A stretch of DNA of 64,000 bases from MFD09286-c1 sp963701015 (lineage in GTDB: Bacteria > Bacteroidota > Bacteroidia > Bacteroidales > DTGW01): assembly GCA_963701015.1 (NCBI GenBank), contig OY969556.1, positions 930,001 through 994,000 on the forward strand, written 5' to 3'. This document shows positions 27,302-35,592 of the stretch, piece by piece. A program made the position numbers and the translations under genes. The first letter of the stretch is position 1. Every line of letters starts with the position of its first letter. The notes below the pieces were generated by a model. It saw only the letters and a program-made list of their open reading frames with translations, was not told where the DNA came from and ran no database searches.

Positions 27302-27904
27302 ATGAAATTAACAGTTAAAATATTCTCAATTCTGCTTGCTTTGTTCTATAGTAATAAATTATTAGGACAAATAGATTCTATTACAATTGACACTTCTAAA
27401 AATTATCAGACAGTTAATAATACTTACCAAAGTTCAAAATTGGCAAAGTTTAATAACACTCATTTTTCATTAAATTTAAGCGCATCTTATATAAAAGGTG
27501 TTGGAATGTTTACCGGAATTACACCAAGTGTTAATTATCAGGCAAGCCAACGTTTAAATTTGGAATTTGGTGCTTCTGTTGTTTCAGGAATGAATAATAA
27601 TTCATCTTTACAAAACCAGACTAATTATTTACAAACACCTGCAAATCAATATTTCTTATATGGCCAGGGTAATTATTTAGTCACAGATAAATTAATGTTT
27701 ACCGGAAGTTTTTATACAACTGCAAATTCAAATCAAAATCAAACAAGCCAGTTTTTTGCCAATTATAGAGGATTGGATGTTGGGTTTGATTATAAATTAA
27801 CAAAAAACGTTTCGTTAGGGGCACAATTTAGTGTTGTTGAGGGAAATTATTTAAACCAGGGAATTAGCCCGTTATATTATAATCATTCAATGTTTGGTTA
27901 TTAA
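27302..27904 (+). CDS. Secreted beta-strand-rich protein, unknown function
   Basis: A 200-residue protein from the ATG at 27302; a TTG at 27275 would only add residues before the signal peptide (MKLTVKIFSILLALFYSNKLLGQ). The mature part is rich in Asn/Gln/Ser/Thr with alternating strands (FSLNLSASYIKGVGMFTGI, RLNLEFGASVVSGM, YFLYGQGNYLVTDKLMFTGS, GLDVGFDYKLTKNVSLGAQFSV), which suggests an outer-membrane barrel or fibre-like surface protein. I do not recognise a specific family. Confidence 0.7.
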   Translation: MKLTVKIFSILLALFYSNKLLGQIDSITIDTSKNYQTVNNTYQSSKLAKFNNTHFSLNLSASYIKGVGMFTGITPSVNYQASQRLNLEFGASVVSGMNNNSSLQNQTNYLQTPANQYFLYGQGNYLVTDKLMFTGSFYTTANSNQNQTSQFFANYRGLDVGFDYKLTKNVSLGAQFSVVEGNYLNQGISPLYYNHSMFGY

Positions 27905-27960
27905 AAAACCCGATCAATTTCTTGTCCGGTTTAAATTTTAAATCAGAAAATGGTTTGGTA

Positions 27961-28473
27961 TTATTTGTCAAAAGCCGGCATTTCCATTTCTTCTTGATGG
28001 CATTCGCCACGACGCTCAAAACCTTCGTTTTTAAAGCTTTTTTGATGATGTTCATTTCTCATATCAAACATCATGCGTTGTTCATCTGTGAGTAATGCCC
28101 TAATCTGAAGTTTGTATTTCACTTTAATTTTTAATATTTGATTTTGAGTTTTTGTAATTTCATCAATATTTGCATCAATGGAAGCTAAATCAGGCTTTTC
28201 CATTGTTGTTAAAGTACGCTCTTTTGCACGAAGTTCAGCCATATGATTTTTTAAAGGAAGAATTTCCTTATACTTGGAAACCTTTATATCTTTAATTTTG
28301 CCTTTTTGATCTTCGGTTAAGTTTGGCAATTGATTGCTGAACATTTCACCTTTTTCATGTTTTCTGAATTCATGTTTTTGAGCTCCATCATTTATAGGTT
28401 GTGCCTGGATATTCTGAATTCCAATAATGCCTAGCGCTAACGCCATTCCAATAATTATGTGTTTTGTTTTCAT
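27961..28473 (-). CDS. Spy/CpxP-like periplasmic protein
   Basis: A 170-residue protein with a signal peptide (about 1-24, ending QAQP) and two LTxxQ-type motifs, LTEDQKGKIKDI (about 51-62) and LTDEQRMMFD (about 128-137), the hallmark of the Spy/CpxP helical periplasmic chaperone family. The intervening part is long and charged helix, as expected for the curved alpha-helical dimer. The family responds to envelope stress and metals, and the C-terminal His/Glu-rich stretch (FERRGECHQEEMEM) could bind metal. It converges with the upstream + strand gene. Confidence 0.8.
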   Translation of the reverse strand: MKTKHIIIGMALALGIIGIQNIQAQPINDGAQKHEFRKHEKGEMFSNQLPNLTEDQKGKIKDIKVSKYKEILPLKNHMAELRAKERTLTTMEKPDLASIDANIDEITKTQNQILKIKVKYKLQIRALLTDEQRMMFDMRNEHHQKSFKNEGFERRGECHQEEMEMPAFDK

Positions 28474-28578
28474 CTTTTAAATTATTTTTAATTTATATTT
28501 AAGAACTGATTTTACTAATAGACATGAACAAAAAATAATTATTGCTGTAAATTTCAATTTTAACAATTTTAAAGGATT

Positions 28579-29388
28579 ATGTATTGCTTAATGCTGCAAA
28601 GAAAAATTGGTACTTTTATTTTACTTGTATTTTATTATTGTTCATGTCTTTTTGGTCAGGATACAATTCATAAAATTAATTTTGGAGTAAATACTGGAAT
28701 TATTAATTATATATGCTCTGACAAGATGCTAAATGATTATAATTATATTGGGAATTACTTTCTTCCGGCACAAATAAAATTCAGTTATGTGGGAACCAAT
28801 AATATTCATAATGTATATTTTTATTATAAATATGCGGTTTTAGAGCCAAACGATAATAATGCTTTGTATAAATATAACCAATTACATCTTTGGGATAATA
28901 CATTGAATTATGAATATTTTCATAAATTAAGCACAAAATCATTTCATCATATAAGCTTTTATGTAGGGACAAGTATTGGGTTATATGCATTGGTTGAGCA
29001 GGAAAATTATTCAAGCAGTTTAAATACTTCGGCAAACGGAACAAAATTTTCTTACGATTGTTCGGGTATGAATTTATTTATTTCTGCAATGATTCAGTAT
29101 CAGTTTAAGAGAAATAGCATCTATGTAAAATTCGGGAATTCATTAATCAGTTATAATTCACGCCCTGACGATTATTATATAAAATTTGGTGGAAATACAT
29201 TAAACTGGAAATTATATACTTTAAATGAATTTGAAAGCTTTACCTATTCAATGGAATATTGTTTTTATTTTTCACGGCATTTTTCAATGAATATCAATTA
29301 TAGCAGTCAATATAATTCATATAATTCTATTACAGGCATTAGATTTTATAAACAATTATTTTTATACGGTATTTCTTATAAATTATAA
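28579..29388 (+). CDS. Exported protein of unknown function, probable outer-membrane barrel
   Basis: A 269-residue protein with a signal peptide (MLQRKIGTFILLVFYYCSCLFGQ) preceded by a few residues; the second Met at codon 5 is an alternative start. The mature chain is Tyr/Asn/Phe-rich with many alternating amphipathic strands (IKFSYVGTNNIHNVYFYYKYAVL, HHISFYVGTSIGLYALVEQ, SIYVKFGNSLISYN, HFSMNINYSSQYNSYNSITGIRFY). This pattern fits a beta-barrel. I cannot name a family. It is 3 bases upstream of the S41 peptidase lipoprotein and likely co-transcribed with it. Confidence 0.65.
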   Translation: MYCLMLQRKIGTFILLVFYYCSCLFGQDTIHKINFGVNTGIINYICSDKMLNDYNYIGNYFLPAQIKFSYVGTNNIHNVYFYYKYAVLEPNDNNALYKYNQLHLWDNTLNYEYFHKLSTKSFHHISFYVGTSIGLYALVEQENYSSSLNTSANGTKFSYDCSGMNLFISAMIQYQFKRNSIYVKFGNSLISYNSRPDDYYIKFGGNTLNWKLYTLNEFESFTYSMEYCFYFSRHFSMNINYSSQYNSYNSITGIRFYKQLFLYGISYKL

Positions 29389-29391
29389 ACT

Positions 29392-30402
29392 TTGAGATAT
29401 AAAATATATATAGTTATTTTAGTTTTTATAGGAATTTATGGTTGTAAAAAAGCTGACTTTAACCAAAATAATAACAACCAGGTTCAGGTATTTGAATCAT
29501 TCTGGCATGAGGTTGACAGAAATTTCCCTTACTTTTCCTATATAAACCTGAACTGGGATTCGGTTCATGAAATATATAGGTCGAAAATTAATGAAAATAC
29601 ATCTCCTACCGAATTATATAATATTTTAGGTCAAATGGTTTTGTTGTTAAAGGACCCACATTCCGAAATTGATAGTCCTTATGGCGATAAGTATTATACT
29701 GGCTGGGATGCGTATAATCCGGTAAATACAATTTCGAATAATAGTAAATATTTTGATTATTATATAGTTGCTAATAATATTATTGATTATGGAAAACTAA
29801 AACAATATAACCTCGGTTATATATTAATAAAGACATTCGGTGAATGGCAGGACTCAGCAAAATATAAATCTATTGATGAAATTTTAAAAGAATTATACAC
29901 AACCCAAGGTTTAATTATTGATGTACGATCAAATGGTGGAGGCTATTCGTCAAATAGTTTAATTATCGCAAGCAGATTTGTAGATTCATTAAAAGCAGCT
30001 GTTAAATTTAGGTTCAGAAACGGACCCTCGCATAATGATTTTAGCAATTGGCAAAATGACTACGTATATCCCGTTAATAGCGTATATCATAAACCTGTTG
30101 TAATTTTAACCAATAAACAAAGTGCTAGTGCTACCGAATGGTTTATTTGTTTCATGAAAGTATTGAACAGGGTTTCAACTGTTGGCGACACAACTTGTGG
30201 TGCAAGTGGACAACCTATATATAGGGAATTGTCGAATGGTTGGATATTGCGAATTTCAAACTCTCAATCGATGTTACCATCAGGAAGGGATTATCAGTAT
30301 TCGGGATTGTATCCCGATTACCCTGTGTGGATAACTAAAAGTCAAACGCAACAAAATGTGGATGCAATTTTAGAAAAAGCTATTTCAATACTTCAAAATT
30401 AA
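29392..30402 (+). CDS. S41 family peptidase lipoprotein
   Basis: A 336-residue protein starting with TTG (29392), which gives the lipoprotein signal MRYKIYIVILVFIGIYGC with Cys at the lipobox. Downstream is the S41/tail-specific protease fold: helical cap (about 30-100), then the catalytic domain with LIIDVRSNGGGYSSNS and LTNKQSASATEWF, where the Ser of QSAS is the expected nucleophile. The later GDTTCGASGQP loop is also typical. It is predicted to be an envelope-anchored serine protease without a PDZ domain. No RBS-independent evidence fixes the start other than the lipobox. Confidence 0.85.
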   Translation: MRYKIYIVILVFIGIYGCKKADFNQNNNNQVQVFESFWHEVDRNFPYFSYINLNWDSVHEIYRSKINENTSPTELYNILGQMVLLLKDPHSEIDSPYGDKYYTGWDAYNPVNTISNNSKYFDYYIVANNIIDYGKLKQYNLGYILIKTFGEWQDSAKYKSIDEILKELYTTQGLIIDVRSNGGGYSSNSLIIASRFVDSLKAAVKFRFRNGPSHNDFSNWQNDYVYPVNSVYHKPVVILTNKQSASATEWFICFMKVLNRVSTVGDTTCGASGQPIYRELSNGWILRISNSQSMLPSGRDYQYSGLYPDYPVWITKSQTQQNVDAILEKAISILQN

Positions 30403-30427
30403 TTAACTTAGTCTTTATTTTATATTA

Positions 30428-30949
30428 ATGAGATTTGTTGCGATAATATTCTTAATTCTATACCTGTCATTGATTAACTTATTTTCACAGGAAACAAGCT
30501 GGTCGCATTGGACAAGCAAAGAAAAAGATATTCAAATGGATTATCCTGCAGACTGGAAAGTTACGAATTTTATAAGTGATGATATAGTTACATTTCTTTC
30601 GCCAAACAAAAATTCAAATGCATCAATTCCTGAAATGATAACTTTCAGGTCAATTCAGAATAATGACAATTATAAACTGGAAGATTTGAAAGATTATATT
30701 GTAAATAATGTTATTAAATCTGAAAATGGTGTTTTAGAAACTTCTGAAAATATTATTAAAGGCGATATTGAAGCAAATGTTTCGGTTGCAAATGTAGTTT
30801 TCAAAAAAAAAGAATACGTGGCTAAAATTTTTTCGTTCATAAAAAACGACGATATTTTTCTCCTAATCTTAATTTCATTTAAAAATAATTATGACAATAA
30901 TAACCAAATTGTCGATAAAGTATTTGATACACTTGATATTAACTTCTAA
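30428..30949 (+). CDS. Secreted PsbP-like protein
   Basis: A 173-residue exported protein: signal peptide (about 1-20, ending LFSQ), then a single small alpha/beta domain beginning with the typical WSHWTSKEKDIQMDYPADWKV segment and ending in a strand-helix pair (DIFLLILISFKNN). This is the pattern of the PsbP/Mog1-like family of secreted proteins found in Bacteroidota, whose function is unknown. It follows the S41 peptidase by 25 bases. Confidence 0.7.
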   Translation: MRFVAIIFLILYLSLINLFSQETSWSHWTSKEKDIQMDYPADWKVTNFISDDIVTFLSPNKNSNASIPEMITFRSIQNNDNYKLEDLKDYIVNNVIKSENGVLETSENIIKGDIEANVSVANVVFKKKEYVAKIFSFIKNDDIFLLILISFKNNYDNNNQIVDKVFDTLDINF

Positions 30950-30977
30950 TTCCCATTGTACTTAAATTAACAATAAA

Positions 30978-31010
30978 TTTTGATGATTCAATAAATAATA
31001 GCTACTTTTG
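30978..31010 (+). promoter_or_regulatory. Promoter of gapA (Bacteroidota type)
   Basis: A -33 element TTTTG (30978-30982) and a -7 element TACTTTTG (31003-31010) are separated by 20 bases, an excellent match to TTTG-N19/20-TAnnTTTG. Transcription should begin about 31015, leaving a leader of roughly 43 bases before gapA. Confidence 0.8.
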
Positions 31011-31057
31011 CGGGTCTTTTTAAAGTTAATTTATAACCACCTTAAATAATTAGTATT

Positions 31058-32065
31058 ATGTCAAAAATAAAAGTAGGTATTAATGGTTTTGGACGTATTG
31101 GCCGCCTTGCATTTAGGGCTGCACAGTTAAGAAATGACATTGAAGTTGTTGGTATTAATGACTTGATTGATGTTGAATATATGTCGTACATGTTACGCTA
31201 TGATTCAATTCACGGCAGGTTTAATGGTACAGTTGAAGTTAAAGATGGCAAACTTGTTGTAAATGGAAATGCTATCAGGGTTACTGCTGAAAAAGATCCT
31301 GCAAACTTAAAATGGGGTGAAATTGGAGCAGAATATGTTATAGAATCAACTGGTTTATTCCTTGAAAAAGCTAAAGCTGAAGGACATTTAAAAGCCGGAG
31401 CTAAAAAAGTCATTTTATCAGCTCCATCAAAAGATGAAACTCCTATGTTCGTTTATGGTGTTAACCACAAATCATACACCAAAGACATGGATATTATTTC
31501 AAACGCTTCATGTACAACCAATTGTTTAGCTCCTATTTCAAAAGTATTAAATGATTCGTTTGGAATGGTTGAAGGTTTAATGACAACTGTACATTCCACA
31601 ACAGCAACACAAAAAACTGTTGATGGTCCATCACACAAAGACTGGAGAGGTGGCCGTGCTGCTGCAGGTAATATTATTCCATCATCAACCGGTGCTGCTA
31701 AAGCTGTTACAAAAGTTATTCCTTCATTAAAAGGAAAACTTACCGGAATGTCATTCCGTGTTCCAACTTTAGATGTTTCTGTAGTTGACTTAACCTGTCG
31801 TATTGAAAAAGCTGCAACCTATGATGAAATTAGCGCTGCAATGAAAGCTGCTTCAGAAGGAGAATTGAAAGGTGTATTAGGGTATACTACCGATGAAGTT
31901 GTATCTACTGATTTTATTGATGATGCACGTACTTCAATTTTTGATGCAAAAGCTGGTATTATGCTTAACAGCAACTTTGTTAAAGTTGTTTCATGGTACG
32001 ATAACGAATGGGGTTATTCAAGTAAACTACTTGATATGATTGCTTATGTAAATACTGTAAAATAA
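31058..32065 (+). CDS. gapA: Type I glyceraldehyde-3-phosphate dehydrogenase
   Basis: A 335-residue glycolytic enzyme that oxidises glyceraldehyde-3-phosphate to 1,3-bisphosphoglycerate with NAD+. The Rossmann motif GINGFGRIGRLAFRA, catalytic Cys152 in SNASCTTNCLAP, and the phosphate-binding HSTTATQKTVDGPSHKDWRGGR region are complete, as is the C-terminal SWYDNEWGYSSKLLDM. NDL after the second strand fits NAD specificity. It is preceded by a strong promoter and followed after only 17 bases by the insertion sequence, whose left-end hairpin now appears to serve as its terminator. Confidence 0.98.
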   Translation: MSKIKVGINGFGRIGRLAFRAAQLRNDIEVVGINDLIDVEYMSYMLRYDSIHGRFNGTVEVKDGKLVVNGNAIRVTAEKDPANLKWGEIGAEYVIESTGLFLEKAKAEGHLKAGAKKVILSAPSKDETPMFVYGVNHKSYTKDMDIISNASCTTNCLAPISKVLNDSFGMVEGLMTTVHSTTATQKTVDGPSHKDWRGGRAAAGNIIPSSTGAAKAVTKVIPSLKGKLTGMSFRVPTLDVSVVDLTCRIEKAATYDEISAAMKAASEGELKGVLGYTTDEVVSTDFIDDARTSIFDAKAGIMLNSNFVKVVSWYDNEWGYSSKLLDMIAYVNTVK

Positions 32066-32089
32066 TTTGAAGCTTATATAATAAAAAGA

Positions 32090-32120
32090 AGGTGTCTCAA
32101 AAGTCGAGGCACCTTTTTTT
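32090..32120 (+). terminator. Inward-facing terminator in the IS left end (also terminates gapA)
   Basis: Stem AGGTGTCTC/GAGGCACCT (32090-32098 with 32106-32114, one G-U pair), 7-base loop, followed by seven Ts including the stem's last one. It overlaps the left inverted repeat. Confidence 0.85.
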
Positions 32121-32176
32121 GTTAATAAAAAGTTCATAAAAAAGGCTCATTAATTTAATCATTTATCTTGTTTAGT

Positions 32177-32202
32177 TGTCTCATTATCAAAAGTATGAGA
32201 CA
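32177..32202 (+). promoter_or_regulatory. Hairpin over the transposase start codon
   Basis: Perfect 8-bp inverted repeat TGTCTCAT/ATGAGACA with a 10-base loop; the last paired base is the A of the ATG. No purine-rich RBS is seen between the stem and the start. It could hide the initiation region on transcripts entering from outside. Confidence 0.7.
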
Positions 32203-33728
32203 TGTATAACCAAAGATCAAAAGTAGTTTTTAAAGACTACAGTCCCAATCAAATCATGTTACTTCCCCCATCACTGGAGGAGTTCATAGATGCAAACCAT
32301 CCAGTTCGGGTTGTAAACAAAGTCATTGACAGTATTAACGCTGATGCATTGCATAAACAATATAAAGGAGGTGGCACCTCAAGCTATCATCCTCGGATGT
32401 TGCTGAAGGTTCTTATATACAGTTACCTGAACAATGTATATAGTAGTCGTAAAATGGAAACAGCCTTAAAAGAGAACATTCATTTTATGTGGCTGAGTGC
32501 TATGAACCACCCTGATCATAATACACTTAATCGATTTAGAAGTGATAGGCTCAAAAATGTTTTAAAAGAAATATTTGCACAAGTAGTCATGTTATTAGTG
32601 GAATCGGGACATGTAAGCCTTCAGGAAATCTATGTTGATGGGACCAAAATAGAATCCAAGGCTAATCGTTATACTTTCGTTTGGGGCAATTCCATAAAGA
32701 CCAATAAGGAGAAAATGGTGGCACAACTAAAAGAGTTATGGGATTATACCCAATCGTTAGCCAAAGAGGAATTACAAGATACAGATAATGTTGACTTTAC
32801 CCAAATAGATGCAGAAAAAGTAAAACGGACTATTAATCAAATAGATCAAGCATTATCTGATAAAAAGGTTGACAAGAAAGTAAGACAGAAATTAAATTAC
32901 GCTCGCCAACATTGGCCACAAAATCTCAACAAGTACAAGGAGCAAGAGCAGATATTAGGCAAACGGAACTCGTATAGTAAAACAGACCCTGGGGCAACCT
33001 TCATGCGAATGAAAGAAGATCACATGAAAAACGGTCAGTTGAAACCAGGATATAATGTTCAGATAAGCACTAATAATCAATATATTGTAAACTATAGCCA
33101 TCACCCCAATCCAACCGATACAACCACATTAAGGCCTCATTTGGAACAGTTCCACACCCTGTATAACAATTATCCTAAAGTAGCTGTGGCAGATGCTGGT
33201 TATGGTTCAGAAGAAAATTACGCATTGTTAGAAAAGGCAAAAATAGACGCTTATATAAAGTTTAACTATTTTGACAAAGATCAACGCAAAATTAAGAACT
33301 CTCTCAATAGCAATTTATTCTACAACTCTGAAAAGAACTGCTACTATTGTCCAATGGGTCAACCGATGAATTACATTGGCTCAATCAAACGAGTTACAGA
33401 AAACGGTTTTGAGCAACAAATATCTCGTTACCAAGCTATTAATTGCAGTACATGCCCATTGCGTGGAGCTTGTCATAAAAGTAAGAAGAATAAAATAATA
33501 GAAATTAATCATAATCTAAACCGACTAAAGGCCCAAGCATCAGAACGCTTGAAGAGTGAGCAAGGGCTTTACTACCGAAGTAAAAGAGGGGTTGATGTTG
33601 AACCCGTTTTTGCCAATATCAAGTTTAATAAAGGATTTAAGCGTTTTGGACTTAAAGGAATGTTAAAAACAGAAATTGAAATGGGCTTACTAGCGTTGGC
33701 ACACAATTTAGCAAAAAGAGCAGCATAG
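32202..33728 (+). CDS. IS1182 family transposase
   Basis: A 508-residue DDE transposase with the IS1182 architecture: N-terminal DUF772-type domain (about 15-105, HPVRVVNKVID ... HPRMLLKVLIYSYLNNVYSSRKME), first catalytic Asp in EIYVDGTKIESKANRY, a charged helical insert (about 160-250), second Asp in VAVADAGYGSEENY, and Glu in VDVEPVFANIKFN followed by the Zn-ribbon-like CPMGQ ... CPLRGACHK region that precedes it. No frameshift or stop interrupts it, so the element may be active. It starts at the ATG just after the 32177-32202 hairpin. Confidence 0.95.
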   Translation: MYNQRSKVVFKDYSPNQIMLLPPSLEEFIDANHPVRVVNKVIDSINADALHKQYKGGGTSSYHPRMLLKVLIYSYLNNVYSSRKMETALKENIHFMWLSAMNHPDHNTLNRFRSDRLKNVLKEIFAQVVMLLVESGHVSLQEIYVDGTKIESKANRYTFVWGNSIKTNKEKMVAQLKELWDYTQSLAKEELQDTDNVDFTQIDAEKVKRTINQIDQALSDKKVDKKVRQKLNYARQHWPQNLNKYKEQEQILGKRNSYSKTDPGATFMRMKEDHMKNGQLKPGYNVQISTNNQYIVNYSHHPNPTDTTTLRPHLEQFHTLYNNYPKVAVADAGYGSEENYALLEKAKIDAYIKFNYFDKDQRKIKNSLNSNLFYNSEKNCYYCPMGQPMNYIGSIKRVTENGFEQQISRYQAINCSTCPLRGACHKSKKNKIIEINHNLNRLKAQASERLKSEQGLYYRSKRGVDVEPVFANIKFNKGFKRFGLKGMLKTEIEMGLLALAHNLAKRAA

Positions 33729-33883
33729 GCTGCTTTGCCATCCTCTTAGGAAGGCAACAAATGTCCTATATCGTAATTATTAAATTATTATCAAAAAAAT
33801 CTAAATCGATCAAACAAAAAAATAATCTACCATAAAACATTTTGATCAGTTCAAAAAAATTCTACGTTTTTTAACCAAAAAAA

Positions 33884-33913
33884 GACCATCTCATTTTTAC
33901 TTTTGAGACGGCC
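33884..33913 (-). terminator. Inward-facing terminator in the IS right end (also terminates the DUF5606 gene)
   Basis: On the minus strand, stem GGCCGTCTCA/TGAGATGGTC (two G-U pairs) with a 10-base loop, followed by seven Ts. It overlaps the right inverted repeat and mirrors the left-end hairpin. Confidence 0.8.
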
Positions 33914-33915
33914 TC

Positions 33916-33945
33916 TTTTTATTCAGAAATTTTTTATTCAGAATT
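33916..33945. repeat. 15-bp tandem duplication at the IS right boundary
   Basis: TTTTTATTCAGAAAT (33916-33930) is followed directly by TTTTTATTCAGAATT (33931-33945), 14 of 15 identical. It spans the last bases of the IS and the stop codon of the DUF5606 gene. There is no matching copy at the left end, so it is not a standard target-site duplication. Confidence 0.7.
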
Positions 33946-34371
33946 ATTTTCTTCCGGTTCAGTCTTTGTCGTTTCTTCTTTTTCTTCCAAAAAGATAGTT
34001 ATATTATTCCTCATCAAAATGTTATACCAGGTTATAACCTTTTTAATATCTGAAACATAAACTTTTTCTCTGTCATAATCAGGCAATATCTTCTCAAAAT
34101 ATTCCTTTAGTTTTTTTTCCTCTATTTTGCCTCCAAAAGCCTGTTGGCCATTTTCAATTTCATAAATTGATTTGAATATTTTTCGCAGTTGCACTTCGCC
34201 AGAATCGGTAAATATGGCTATATCATCCAATGAACTAACCTTAAAATGGGCGAATGCGTTCATCCTTTTTTTGTCTTCAAGACCTTCAACGATAATTCCA
34301 TTTCTACCTTGTGAAACAAATTTAAATAAACCGCTATAACCGGCAATTGATAATAATTCTTTTAATTCCAT
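33934..34371 (-). CDS. DUF5606 domain protein
   Basis: A 145-residue protein of a Bacteroidota-specific family of unknown function. The start MELKELLSIAGYSGLFKFVSQGRNGIIVEGLEDKKR (split here by its turn) is the conserved domain (about 1-110), with further motif LDDIAIFTDSGEVQLRKIF. The C-terminal tail (about 125-145) is Glu/Thr-rich and low in complexity. It is cytoplasmic, with no signal. Its stop lies at the edge of the IS, which seems not to have truncated it because the tail ends naturally in acidic residues; an altered last few residues cannot be excluded. Confidence 0.8.
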   Translation of the reverse strand: MELKELLSIAGYSGLFKFVSQGRNGIIVEGLEDKKRMNAFAHFKVSSLDDIAIFTDSGEVQLRKIFKSIYEIENGQQAFGGKIEEKKLKEYFEKILPDYDREKVYVSDIKKVITWYNILMRNNITIFLEEKEETTKTEPEENNSE

Positions 34372-34439
34372 AGTTTAGAATATTTCTGCAAAAATAGAAT
34401 TGTTGTGGAACTTGAGCAAATTTGTATCAGATTTATTTT

Positions 34440-34948
34440 CTATTGTTGTATTAATTTGATCATTGAATTGTAAATTTTGTAGTTTTCATCATCAAAACAG
34501 ACAAATAGTATTCTTTTTAAATTGGAATTCTGTTTATTATATTTTAAGGTTTCAAATATTGCAATCTCAGCCGCTAAGTCTTTTGGAAACCTGTAAATTC
34601 CGGTACTAATATTAGGAATTGCTATACTATTTATTTCATATTGCTTTGTTAATGCAAGTGAATTTTGATAACATGATGCTAATAAAACTTCTTCATTATT
34701 TTTACCTCCATTCCATACTGGACCTACGGTATGAATAATAAATTTAGCTGTTAAATTATAAGCTTTCGTGATTTTTGCTTCACCTGTATTACAACCGTTA
34801 AGCTTTTTACATTCATTCAAAAGTTCAGACCGGCAGCTCGGTGTATCGCTCCATCTACACCACCTCCTCCCAAAAGGCTTGTATTTGCTGCATTTACAAT
34901 AGCATCTACCTGTAATTTTGTGATATCAGCTTTAATTATTTCTATCAA
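34440..34948 (-). pseudogene. Macro-domain (O-acetyl-ADP-ribose deacetylase-like) gene with a frameshift
   Basis: The intact part (34820-34440) reads from LLNECKKLNG through FIIHTVGPVWNGG and IPNISTGIYRFPKDLA to the C-terminus of a YmdB/MacroD-type macro domain, which binds ADP-ribose and removes ADP-ribosyl or acetyl groups. The N-terminal half lies in another frame upstream (from a TTG at 34948): IIKADITKLQVDAIVNAAN and SLLGGGGVDGAIHRAAG, the ADP-ribose-binding motifs. The frame breaks at about 34826-34830, where AAGPELL is expected but a base is missing (GGTCTGAA instead of GGTCCTGAA). One lost C restores full homology, so this is either a recent frameshift mutation or a sequencing error. 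Confidence 0.85.
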
Positions 34949-35092
34949 ATTAATTCAATTAATTGGAATATTTTCATATCAATAAAAATATATCAAAAAT
35001 TTAATTTATAAATAAAATTGATGTTATAAACTTTTAATGTAATTATATGTTTATCATTATATTTAACTAAAAACAATAAATCTAAAATTTTT

Positions 35093-35503
35093 ATGAAAAC
35101 AAAATTTTTACCATTCGTTATAGTTATAATTCTGGTTGTATTATTTGCTCAAAATGGAGTTGCACGTGAAAAGCAGCCACACAAAGGTGTTCGGGATACG
35201 ATAGGGATTAAATATTCACCAAATGTTTTGTCCATTATTAATAATAAGTGCTACCAATGTCATAATCCAGAAGCCAGATCGGAAAAATCAAAAAACAAAT
35301 TGAATTTCGAAAGTTTATCAACTCTTACTAAAGCAGGTAAAATTGCTAAATTTGATAAAATTGTTGATGTTATGGATTCTGCTAGTATGCCTCCGAAAAA
35401 GTTTTTAGAACGATTTCCAAATGCTAAAATAACCGATGATGAAAGAAGTATGATTAAAAACTGGGCGCAGAGTTCCTCGGATATGGTTATGAAAAAACCA
35501 TAA
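35093..35503 (+). CDS. Exported haem-binding domain protein (c-type cytochrome-like)
   Basis: A 136-residue protein with a signal peptide (about 1-24, ending GVAR) and one CxxCH haem-attachment motif (CYQCH, about 60-64). The later MPPKKFLERFP (about 100-110) supplies a possible axial Met, and the ITDDERSMIKNWAQ helix is typical of the small haem-binding domain family of Bacteroidota. It should carry one covalent haem in the periplasm and take part in electron transfer; its partner is unknown. The next gene, 89 bases on, is a second haem-binding protein. Confidence 0.82.
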   Translation: MKTKFLPFVIVIILVVLFAQNGVAREKQPHKGVRDTIGIKYSPNVLSIINNKCYQCHNPEARSEKSKNKLNFESLSTLTKAGKIAKFDKIVDVMDSASMPPKKFLERFPNAKITDDERSMIKNWAQSSSDMVMKKP

Positions 35504-35592
35504 TTAGGCATAGCAAGAAGACGAATGATGTCTTTAAGGTTAAATAATCCGTTTTAAATTAAAAATTATCTACGAGTGAAATAAAATTTTGA

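Larger units (their letters stand above)
32082..33921 (+). mobile_element. IS1182-family insertion sequence, intact
   Basis: About 1.84 kb with one full transposase gene and imperfect terminal inverted repeats (left from about 32082, right up to about 33921) sharing ATAAAAAGA[AG]G[GC][TC]GTCTCAAAAGT. No clear target-site duplication is found. The element sits between the convergent genes gapA and DUF5606. Its codon and base composition is less AT-rich than its surroundings, which suggests recent arrival. Both ends and the transposase start carry hairpins, listed separately. Confidence 0.9.

Noticed and set aside
32090..32120. Left hairpin taken as only a gapA terminator
   Set aside because: It overlaps the IS inverted repeat and has a mirrored counterpart at the right end, so it belongs to the element.
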